From contig NC_088311.1 of assembly GCF_910592395.1 (NCBI RefSeq), forward strand, positions 10,852,501 to 10,916,500: a stretch of DNA of 64,000 nucleotides, given 5' to 3'. The notes under the pieces are model-generated. The model ran no database searches, had not been told where the DNA came from, and saw only the letters and a list, made by a program, of their open reading frames with translations. The DNA comes from Lineus longissimus. Taxonomy: Eukaryota; Nemertea; Pilidiophora; Heteronemertea; Lineidae. This document shows, piece by piece, positions 45,326 to 54,601 of the stretch. Each line of letters starts with the position of its first letter. Within the stretch, counting starts at the first letter, position 1. Position numbers and translations under genes: made by a program.

Positions 45326-47371
45326 TTATGCATTATAATCTTTTTAATGGGTCAGCGAAAGAAAAAAGAAAAAAATATTTTGATGGGTGATTTTGATCAA
45401 TGAGTGGACGGTCTTTTTTGCCCCTTTTTTGAAGGTTTTCGAAGTGGCCTTTGACTTTGTGGACGGGGAAATGCGAGGTCTAGTGTCCAAATGTGGACTA
45501 ATTATCAAAGAATTTGTTGAAACTGTGATATTTCTAACTAGTCCAAATAATATTCTTTCACAAAAACTACTTTTATTTGAATGACAATGACAATATCATT
45601 CAGTTGTAGGCAAAAATAGTTGGCCCTCTCTCAGACCAACTTTTCGTTGATCCAAGATTGCGGCACCACTGAAGCCCTGTTGAAAGGTTACTGTAAATCA
45701 GTCAGGAGCTATACTACTCAGTTTCACTGAGACAAGTCATACTGTAAAACAGATCAGGATATGTTATTTCCTCCGATTAGGGGCCAATGTACATTCACTG
45801 ATGCTATATCATTGTCACCATTTGTAACTAATGAATTATGGCCTATTTTTTTATCGTCATTCTTACATATCGGGTCATTCACTCGATACAATAGTCCGTA
45901 CCGGTACTCCCTCATGCGCAAAGAGGAGTCTTGTTGTAGGCCCTGTTTGCAAAAGGATGTGGCCGAGTCAATATGAAACTTAGCCACTTTGTCATTACAC
46001 TCCAGACACAGTTGATTGGCCTTGTTTCTCTAATTCCGTATCCTCATAATTGCCTCTTAACCATTTACACCTCTGTGTCGCCATATCCGGGCCCTTACTC
46101 GGAACCGGACATTTTCTCAGTTCTACTTGGAATTCATCTTTGGAACTGGACCTTTTTCTCAGTTACCCTGTTAACATTGCTGTGTGAGACTTTGCCCTTG
46201 TGAACTGAAGGGACTGAACTGAACATTGCTACATTTTGCTACACGAACTCTCATAACTAATAATGCTTTATTTCAGCAGCTGGCTATATAAATATTGTAC
46301 ATAATTTTCTCTTATAATAAACTCTTTGTTATTTTGATATAGGTGTTCAGCTGTTTTTACAGAGAGGTACCAGTGCCTTGAAAGCCGCTACGTCACAAGG
46401 TTGTCCTCCGACAAGGACATGATGTACTGGATGAAGAACTCCCTATTCAGGGTGTCTCAAAGACAGTAGGTTGTCCTCCGACAAGGACATGATGTACTGG
46501 ATGAAGGGCTCCCTATTCAGGGTGTCTCAAAAGACAGTAGGTTGTCCTCCAAATAGGACATTATATACTGGATGAAGAACGCCCTATTCAGGGTGTCTCA
46601 AAAGACAGTAGGTTGTCCTCCAACAAGGACATGATGTACTGGATGAAGAACTCCCTATTCAGGGTGTCTCAAAAGACAACAGGTTGTCCTCTGACAAGGA
46701 CATGATGTACTGGATGAAGAACTCCCTATTCAGGGTGTCTCAAAAGACAGTAGGTTGTCCTCTGACAAGGACATGATGTACTGGATGAAGGACTCCCTAT
46801 TCAGGCTGTCACAAAAGACAATAGGTTGTCCTCCGACAAGGACATGATGTACTGGATGAAGAACGCCCTATTCAGGGTGTCTCAAAATACAGTAGGTTGC
46901 CCTCGAACAAGGGCATGTTGTACTGGATGAAGAACTCCCTATTCAGGGTGTCTCAAAGACAATAGGTTGTCCTCTGACAAAAACGCATTTTTGAAGAGGT
47001 TTCTGATCAGGAGTCCGAGGAGAGCCGCCATCTCGGATCAAAGAAAATGGTTCTGAGCAGCTGAGAGAGGGCCAACTATTTTTGCCTACAACTGAATGAT
47101 ATTGTCATTGTCATTCAAATAAAAGTAGTTTTTGTGAAAGAATATTATTTGGACTAGTTAGAAATATCACAGTTTCAACAAATTCTTTGATAATTAGTCC
47201 ACATTTGGACACTAGACCTCGCATTTCCCCGTCCACAAAGTCAAAGGCCACTTCGAAAACCTTCAAAAAAGGGGCAAAAAAGCCCGTCCACTCATTGATC
47301 AAAATCACCCATCAAAATATTTTTTTTCTTTTTTTCTTTCGCTGACCCATTAAAAAGATTATAATGCATAA
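45326..47371. mobile_element. Long inverted-repeat element with tandem array in its loop
   Basis: The arms of about 305 bp, 45326-45632 and 47062-47371, are nearly identical inverted copies (TTATGCATTATAATC and CCAACTATTTTTGCC at their ends). Both arms contain the same 65-codon ORF in mirror image, differing by one residue, simply because the DNA is duplicated. The 1.4-kb loop holds unique sequence and the 71-bp array. No transposase is visible, so it is either non-autonomous or an inverted segmental duplication. Confidence 0.75.
46396..46980. repeat. 71-bp tandem repeat, about 8 copies
   Basis: The unit with AGGTTGTCCTCCGACAAGGA, CATGATGTACTGGATGAAG and CTCCCTATTCAGGGTGTCTC repeats with a 70-71-bp period. 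Each unit includes the short palindrome CCCTATTCAGGG. The final copies are more diverged. Confidence 0.9.
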
Positions 47372-47372
47372 T

Positions 47373-47483
47373 ATACTGCAATTTCTTTTAAATATATTGA
47401 AAGACAAAGAAATGCCAGCCCACCAAACTTAGAGGGCCGCTGTCCACACTTTCGTCCACAGTTTACACCTACCCCTCTCCTTT
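47373..47483 (-). repeat. Inverted copy of the NDUFB6 upstream segment
   Basis: ATATACTGCAATTTCTTTTA to CAGTTTACACCTACCC is the reverse complement of about 40652-40765, directly upstream of NDUFB6, with few mismatches and one fewer GTGGACGAAAGTG unit. It abuts the right arm of the inverted-repeat element. Confidence 0.75.
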
Positions 47484-47695
47484 ATTGCCAGCCTTACACT
47501 TCTTGACGCTGCCGTTGTACAGACTTTTAGTGTATGAATATTGCAAACGGTTCGCTATCATAAGTTGCTATATTCGCGCGATACAAAAGTAGTTCTAAAA
47601 TAGTTTGCTTATATTGAAGAAAAGGAACAATATTTTCATTCAAAATTGTAGATTTAATGTAAAAACAAGGTTATACAGTCAACCTTGGTGATTTA

Positions 47696-47956
47696 AAAAG
47701 GAAGACAAATGTTCTTTTTTAGCCCTTCATTCCTTCTATTCAATCGGAGAAGTTCGGCATTTTCCGGTTTAATGTGCGAATATTGCACAAAATGGCGATA
47801 GACCATGCCAAAGACACCGAAGCTGGTACGAAGATTGCTCACAGTCGCAGCAGCTCCTAGCCAGTTTTGCAGTAAAACTTCTGATGATGACGCGATATAT
47901 GCCTGACGGGGAAGTTTTATTGCGAAATCGGATAGGAGCTGTTGCGACCTCATCAA
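47696..47956 (-). CDS. Unrecognised small ORF
   Basis: An 87-aa minus-strand ORF contains SFGVFGMVYRHFVQYSHIKP and ends ELLRLNRRNEGLKKNICLPF. The composition is protein-like, with a hydrophobic segment then charged residues. An overlapping ORF in another frame starts at 47978 (MSDIPAHLDEVATAP), so a frameshift or spliced 5' exon is possible. I cannot assign a family. A 19-base G run just beyond (about 48037-48055) may mark an insertion. Confidence 0.25.
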
Positions 47957-48151
47957 GGTGGGCTGGGATATCGCTCATAACTCAAAACTACGACTGTTTT
48001 GAGCATTGGTATGTTTATCAGGCATCCAGAAAAATGGGGGGGGGGGGGGGGGGGGAATATCTCTGATAATAGCATTGCACGTTGCAGTTTGTGGGCGTTT
48101 AATACAATCGGGGCTGTAGAGCTGGTTACTCTAAGGATTGGGTGATCAATC

Positions 48152-48484
48152 GTGCTCACCCTCCTTACCCCAAGACTTGGAAAAACGTGGACACCTACAA
48201 ATGACCTGCATCACACAGTGTTGGCAGATCTTAGAAACGAGGACTTGATGGTTGCTTGCAGAGCACTAGGCTTGGTAGGCAAATGTATCACAGGGCCGTG
48301 GATGAAGCTGACCGATTCGAACCGCAGAATTCTGGAGCTAAACCCCTTTATAGAACAGGCTGAGAAGTTGTTGGAAAAATGGTCCAATGATGCAAGTGAC
48401 GTCCTTACTGGACATGCTGAACTCTTCCCAGGAGAAATCGAGATCAAGGATGACAGTGTTCTCCATTCATTGTCTAAGTCGTAG
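48152..48484 (+). pseudogene. Possible partial transposon or host ORF
   Basis: A 110-aa ORF with ADLRNEDLMVACRALGLVGK, GPWMKL and LEKWSNDASDVL has protein-like composition, with two amphipathic helices. I cannot name the family, and no intact gene surrounds it. It ends 60 bases before the Gypsy LTR. It is probably a fragment of an older element or an isolated exon. Confidence 0.3.
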
Positions 48485-48543
48485 CCAACTGATCAAAAGG
48501 TTAAGCACTTAATCCAGTTGATCATCACTAGTATGCTAGAGAC

Positions 48544-48714
48544 TGTTGATGGATGCTGGAAGCAGTCCAAGTAATTAGCATATCCAGGCCTTTAGATGCC
48601 TTGGCCTATTTTGTAGTATAATCTGGGTCTTTCTCCCTTAGCCATGTAACCTGCCTGTATGACAATAAAGTAGCTCGTCGTTAGAATACCGTCTTATACC
48701 AGCTTTTCTCAACA
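48544..48714 (+). repeat. Probable 5' LTR of the Gypsy element
   Basis: It is bounded by TGTTGA and TCAACA, which are inverted and have the TG/CA ends required by integrase. It contains AATAAAG (48664) as expected for a polyadenylation signal in the R region, and is followed at once by TGGTGACAG. It is 171 bases. The 3' partner is not found, so the boundary is inferred. Confidence 0.6.
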
Positions 48715-48873
48715 TGGTGACAGCTTAAAAGTCATAATATGGACTAGGATCGTCCTGTCGAACTAACAGGATACCCGTAAACGGAGGATGGCACCTGAAA
48801 GTGTTGTACGAATGGACTTTTTCTAAACCTCTGAAAACTTTTGAAAACTGTGCGGATACGCCCCTAATGCAAG

Positions 48874-49665
48874 ATGGCGGAAGCAGTTCTAAAACCTCCA
48901 CCGAATCTGGACGTCACAGATGGAAACGTTGCAGAAAACTATAAACGTTGGAAGAGGCAAGTAGAAATTAACATTCAGGCGAATGCCACATACACTAAAG
49001 CGAACGATAAGACGAAGACAGCACTAATCCTCCATTGTGCTGGTCCTCAGATAATTGACATTTACGATCAATTTACGTGGACGGACGATGCTGACAAACT
49101 GAAACCGGACGTTGTTCTCAAGAAAATACAGGAATACTGTAGTCCCAGACAGAATGAGGTGCTACAGTCGCACATATTCTGGAACGTAACCCTGCAAGAG
49201 CCGTTCGATACGTTTCTAACTGAACTGCGGACACGCGCGGATTCGTGCAATTTCGCAGACAAGGAACGAATGATAAGGGACAAAATCGTGTTCACTGTAA
49301 CCGGGAAACTACAGGAACTATTATTAAGGGAGGAAAAACTAGACCTTGCAATAGCCGTTAAGTTCTGTAGAGCTTTCGAGGAATCGAACAAGCAAGTGAA
49401 GGAAATACGCGACGCACAGGCAAACCACCAGGCGAGTTCCCGATCCGTAAACAAAGTCAAAGGAAAGCCAGATAAGTGGAAAGGTGCGGGACCTAAGCAA
49501 CTAAGGATTATCCGAAAACTGATTCGAATTCGAAGGAATCCGAGTGCAAATTCTGCGGATATAAACACGAGTTTGGGCGTGGCAAATGTCCCGCATGGGG
49601 CAAAGGTAGTGAAAATTGCAATGGAAGGAATCACTTTAAGTCTAAATGCAAGAAGCCGAAAGTGA
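48874..49665 (+). pseudogene. Gypsy gag, frame-broken before the zinc knuckle
   Basis: The 263-aa ORF starts MAEAVLKPPPNLDVTDGNVA and contains a capsid-like helical region (about residues 25-180, with WKRQVEINIQ and FDTFLTELRTRADSCNF). The CCHC-type knuckle (C-x2-C-x4-H-x5-C, near 49551-49596) and a second cysteine cluster are in another frame, continuous with pol. A one-base deletion around 49490-49520 is the simplest explanation, though a designed -1 shift is not excluded. The product would form the retrotransposon particle. Confidence 0.8.
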
Positions 49666-50669
49666 ATGTCCTAAATGCAAACGAGGATAGCTCCGATGAA
49701 AGTAACTGGTTAAACTCAGTGCAAACCGCGCGCAAAAGTGTAGTCACCGCAACCATGAAAGTGAACAACTGTGACGTTAGTTTTCAGTTGGACAGTGGAG
49801 CAGACGTAAATACGATCTGCCAGCGATATGTAAAGCGTGGACAAATGACTGAAACATCTCAGAAACTGATTATGTGGAATAAGACTGAAGTTAAACCATT
49901 ATCGGATCACGTGACTTTCACAATAGTCCCAAATACGTACATGTGTCTCTTAGGACTAAAAACAATCCGTGAGCTAGGCCTCATCACTATAAATGAGGAT
50001 AAGTTCATTGCCAAGATGGAAGAGAAAAAACCGCTGCAGAAACTGGGTGATCTGGGAGAGGCTCATCTACAGGTCGACCCAAATATCAAGCCCAGGGCAC
50101 TGCCATGCATAAAACTGCCACTCGCACTGTATGATGACGTCAAGGGTGATATCTATACTCTTGTGGACCGAGGTGTTCTAGTTCCGGTAACTAAACCTAC
50201 GAAGTGGGTCAGTCAGATGGCTGTTGTAAAAAAGCCAAACGTTAAATTAAGGATATGCATTGATCCGCAGCCTCTCAATGAAGCACTGCAAATAGAGCAT
50301 TACAAACTCACAACTGTGGACGATGTATTGCCAATGCTCAGAGATGCTAAGGTGTTCAGCAAGCTAGACGTAAAGGAAGCTTTTTGGCATGTCAGACTTG
50401 ATGAGGAATCAAGCGAGCTTACAACGATGATAACCCCCTTTGGCCGTTTCAGGTGGGCCCGTCTACCTTTCGGTTTAAAGGTGAGCAGCGAGATCTTTCA
50501 ACGGAAGTTGAACAAAGCTCTAGGCGACCTAGAAGGTGTCTTCACCATCGCAGATGACATCACTGTCGCTGGGTGTGGCGCAACCAAACGTGACGCCGAA
50601 CTCGATAGCAATCGAAAGTTGGAGAAGCTCGACCAACGGTGTCTTGAAAGGCATGTCATGCTGAATGAT

Positions 50670-51415
50670 GACAATGAAATGGCCAGGGCCATTGTGCTCA
50701 CCTCATGTGGAGGAAAGATGGATAAAGAGCATGGTATTGTGTCATGTAGTGTTAGGTTTGATGTAGGTCCAAGCAATTACAATTTCCCCAAAATGGCCAA
50801 TTTACAATACATTCGACCTCTGTGACCTTGAAAAGTAGGTCAAATCAAAGAAGACCCGGGTGACACATTGAATGGTTGTTAGAATTAGATGTACCTATGA
50901 TATAAAATTGGTGCCAATCGGGCAAGAAGTTAAGGAATAATCACATTTTTAAGGTTTTTGGATTTTGCCCCCTGGTGGACAAGTGTTGAATCATATTGGA
51001 CCAAACTTCGGTCCCTAAGATCACCTGACTAAGGGGTAAATGTGTACCAAATTTGGTATGAATAGCCATTGCAGTTTAGAAACGTGCCATCGTTACATCC
51101 TAACGGCCAATTTACACCATTTGACCTCTGTGACCTTGAAAAGGAGGTCAAATCAAAAACCCGGAGGATATATGATGCACCTTTGCTAGAAGTACCTACC
51201 ATATTTTTTTCAAAATTTCCCGACTACTATTAAGGGAGATATTGCATATTTTCACTTTTAACGTTTGGCCCCCTGGTGGCCAAACCATGAAACGAATCGG
51301 ACCGAAACTTGGTCTCCAAGGTGTCATTACATAAGGGTACATGTGTACCAAGTTTCAACTCAATAGCTCTAACAGTTACGAAACGTGCCCTGCTAACGGA
51401 CGACGGACGACGACG

Positions 51416-51459
<44 letters not shown>

Positions 51460-51513
51460 ACGACGGACGCCACGGTATTGGATAAGCTCACCTCTGCTAA
51501 GAGGTGAGCTAAA
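50670..51513 (+). mobile_element. Nested insertion in Gypsy pol (GACCTCTGTGACCTT family)
   Basis: An 844-bp segment interrupts the RT region. Its interior has two diverged copies of a roughly 300-bp unit beginning CCAATTTACA and GACCTCTGTGACCTTGAAAA, then a GAC microsatellite (51397-51470). It ends with the hairpin GCTCACCTCTGCTAAGAGGTGAGC followed by TAAA (arms CTCACCTC/GAGGTGAG). A related element is at 5455-5825. It has no ORF. A hairpin next to a CTAA end resembles Helitron 3' ends, but I see no clear TC start or A/T target, so the class is uncertain. Confidence 0.7.
51397..51470. repeat. GAC/GACG microsatellite
   Basis: A run of CGACGACGAC with CGGA interruptions inside the nested insertion gives poly-Asp or poly-Ser/Arg ORFs that are not genes. 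Confidence 0.9.
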
Positions 51514-53701
51514 AAGGAACTGAAAAAAGCGCAAGCTCTTATCCATGGACATCTGTTCACTGACCAAGGGGTCAAAGTCGACAAGTCGAAGGTCGAGGCT
51601 ATCTGCGAAATGCCGAAACCTACTGACGTTCATGGCGTAATACGCTTATGCGGAATGGTGCAATACATGGCCAGATTCCTGCCGAATCTGTCCAGTGATC
51701 TAGAACCTATTCGTGCTCTGACCAAAAGGGAAACAGAGTGGGTGTGATCGAAGGAATGCGACGCTGCATTCAAAACTGTAAAGAAAAAACTGACTGAAAC
51801 CCCTGTTATTGCCTATTACGATCCTAAGAAGGAAATACTCCTTCAAGTGGATGCTAGCAAGGATGGCCTAGGTGCAGTTATTCTACAAGATGGGAAGCCA
51901 GTAGAGTATGCGTCCAGAACTCTAACACAATCCGAAAGGAATTGGGCTCAAATCGAAAAGGAGACCTTAGCTATGGTCTACGGACTCGAGCGCTTCGATC
52001 AGTACACATACAGGAGGACCGTAGTCGTCGAAAATGATCACAAACCCTTGGCGGCCATCTTAAATAAACCGCTGAGCATGGCGCCGAAACGCCTATAGTC
52101 ACTAATGATGCGGCTGTACCGATATGATGTTGAATTCCGATTCCTAGAGGGCACAAAGTTAGTCATCGCCGACACTTTGAGCCGTGCATATTTAGGCACC
52201 CAAGAGGAGCGACCACGTATAATGAATGTGGACATTTTCGAACATTTCCCAGATGCAAGGGTTAATGAAGTCAGAGAGGCGACAAAGACGGATACTGCTC
52301 TGCAGGCAGTATTACCGCTCATTCAAAGTGGCTGGCCGTCGAAAAAACACTCTGTCACATACGAGGCCAGGCCATATTTCGATATGAGGCATGACCTTAG
52401 TCACGAAGATGGGGTCATTCTGAAAGGGGAGGCAATCGTAATCCCCTACTCTCTGAGAGACAACATGAGGAAGAGACTTCATGCTGCTCATCTTGGCTAT
52501 GACAGCATGATGCGACGTGCGAGAGGAACTGTATTCTGGCCCGGATACGCGCATGAACTGAAACAAATGGCTGACTCGTGTGAGCATTGTCAGGAGCTCA
52601 GGCCGCGTAACCAAAAGGAAACGCTAAGGCAACACGAGGAAGGCAACGCCCCGTGGATTAAGATTGGAACAGATCTGTTTGAAATCCGTGGGAGACAGTA
52701 CTTGGTGACGATTGACTATTTCTCGAATTTCATTGAGGTTGATCAAATGACAACCACCACTAGCGCTAGGGTCATTGGTGTTATGAAGAAACAATTCGCA
52801 CGTTTTGGTATTCCGAAATGCATAGTCTCCGACCCAGGACCGCAATTCACTTCGAGAGAATTCAAAAAGTTTGCAAAGGACTGGGGAATCAAACACGTGA
52901 TGTCCTCGCCAGGTCATCACAACGCTAATGGCAAAGCTGAAGCCGCTGTGAAAATAATAGAACACATGATGACGAAATGTCAGAATGATGGGTCTGATCA
53001 GTTCGAGGCATTGCTGGAGCTACGCAACACTCCAAGCCAGGACACTGGACTCAGTCCCAATGAAATGCTATTTGGGCGCAAAACACGATCGTTCATACCG
53101 TGTGTTGCAAAACCGGAAACGATAGACGAAAGTGTATTGGAAAAGCGTGCCAAACGCAAGCGATCTGTAAGGCGATGCCATGATCGGCAATCCAGAGACC
53201 TAAAACACCTAGAAATAGGACAGACTGTTTACTTTGAGCACCGGGAGCGTGCGAGGTGGATTTTGGGTAAGATCACCGAGGTATTGGGTGATAGGACATA
53301 TACTGTTAGAGGACATAATGGCGGAACCTACCGCCGGAACCGTGTGCAAATGCGTCCCACAAAGGTGGAACTGCGTACTAGTATGCGAGAAGTGTCCCCG
53401 TCCCGAATTCCGAATGTTCAATCACCGCACGCGCAACCTGCAATCCCAGAGAGCATTTCTGAAAATACAATAGTGTCAGAACCGACCCTTCCGAATCAAA
53501 CAGCGCATGAGCCTGAGGTACCGATACCGCTAAGAAGGTCCACCCGCATTACCAGGGAACCAGCGCGTCTCAAGGACTATGTGTGCCCTAAGTAAATAGA
53601 TACCATTTAACTGTATTGGCTGTATCTAAACTGTTCACTGATGATTTAAAGACTCTGAGATTACTATAATTCTATTACCATTTATATAGTAGATTTTGCA
53701 T

Positions 53702-54212
53702 TGTTACGGCCAAACCTATGAAAGTTATCAGTTCTGCATTATCCCGCAATGAAACTTGTTTACCTTGGCGCTGTGGGAGTCTCGTAATGCAACATTTAGA
53801 GTATTGAGATCTTTATAGTTTTGAACGTAGAGTATTAGTTTATAGTTTATTAGTAATAGGGGCCTAGTCTTATATCACATATAAGTTGAGTCTCAACCCT
53901 GGTTATTGTGCCCAGATCTTGTGAGGGAAATATAACCCTTCTTGGCTTTTGTTATATATGGAAGCTATTGTGTGTTGGGTTGGCTCTGGCCTGCTGTTAT
54001 GTCATGTACATAGCCCCTTCCAAGGGAGAGGGCAGATCAAACCCAGACACGAGACAAGGAACACACCAACGTTGAAGACCCTGATTATATGCCTAGAAGG
54101 AAGACAAGTTCTGCCACCAAGTTGTGCATCACCAAGTTGCAGAGCGCCTGAAACCAATGTGGGTAAGTTGCCACAGCGCTAGCAGTGCTACCTGATGGAG
54201 TTTGCGCACTAG
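53702..54212 (+). repeat. 5' LTR of the BEL element
   Basis: It runs from TGTTACGGCC to about TTTGCGCACTAG (511 bases), judged by the shared end with the 3' LTR. TG and CA lie at or near the ends. GCGCT occurs at 53768 and 54176. Confidence 0.75.
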
Positions 54213-54601
54213 TTAGCGTGGGGGGCGTATCTAGGGCACTGCATCAACATCTCGCAGCAAACAATACGCTATCCAGCTAGTTATCTTTGATATAAGCAAT
54301 TTTTCCGTTTTTAACGCCAACGCAAGAAATTAAGTGATGATCCCAAAGGAGGCAAACATTTCGTTAATCGCCGCCACCGCAATTGTAGCTGTATTTCATT
54401 GAAGAAAGAAGATATCATTAACTTCGTTTATTGACTTCATTTATGGTTGCCATGCGCATTGACAAAGTTGCCAATCTCAGACGTGGTCATCACATCATTG
54501 ACGAAATGCCTACATGGTAAGATGGCAAGTTGAAGTAGGAAAAGATAACTGGTATGTATAGATATATTCTTAGCATTTTACAAGAAAAGTAAGAGTAAAT
54601 A

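Larger units (their letters stand above)
49662..53595 (+). pseudogene. Gypsy pol: protease, RT, RNase H, integrase, with breaks
   Basis: Protease is marked by FQLDSGADVNTIC (about 49782-49820). RT is shown by LRICIDPQPLN, FSKLDVKEAFWHV and a catalytic IADD (near 50550), replacing the more usual YADD or YVDD. Translation leaves the family at 50669, where a foreign 844-bp segment lies, and resumes in frame once that segment is skipped (51514). RNase H follows (LLQVDASKDGLGAVI), then an integrase zinc region and core (IKIGTDLFEIRG, SDPGPQFTSREFKKF, GKAEAAVK) to 53595. In-frame stops at about 51745 (TGA where W is expected) and 52096 (TAG) break the chain. It is therefore a pseudogene whose ORF was otherwise well kept, suggesting a fairly recent element. 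Confidence 0.88.
48544..53701 (+). mobile_element. Ty3/Gypsy LTR retrotransposon, broken, 3' LTR missing
   Basis: The 5' LTR is followed by TGGTGACAG, a likely primer-binding site, then gag, protease, reverse transcriptase, RNase H and integrase in the Ty3/Gypsy order. The element is split by an 844-bp insertion, has a gag frame change and two nonsense codons, and lacks a recognisable 3' LTR. The next element (BEL) begins 106 bases after the integrase stop. It is not autonomous now. Confidence 0.9.

Noticed and set aside
45387-47308. Two nearly identical 65-codon ORFs as a duplicated gene
   Set aside because: They are mirror copies in the arms of one inverted repeat. DNA-level duplication explains the similarity without selection.
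49490-49665. Programmed -1 frameshift between Gypsy gag and pol
   Set aside because: The shift comes before the zinc knuckle, inside gag, and I see no clear slippery heptamer. A one-base deletion is simpler.
51341-51633. Poly-Asp, poly-Ser and poly-Arg ORFs on both strands
   Set aside because: They are produced by the GAC microsatellite at the end of the nested insertion.
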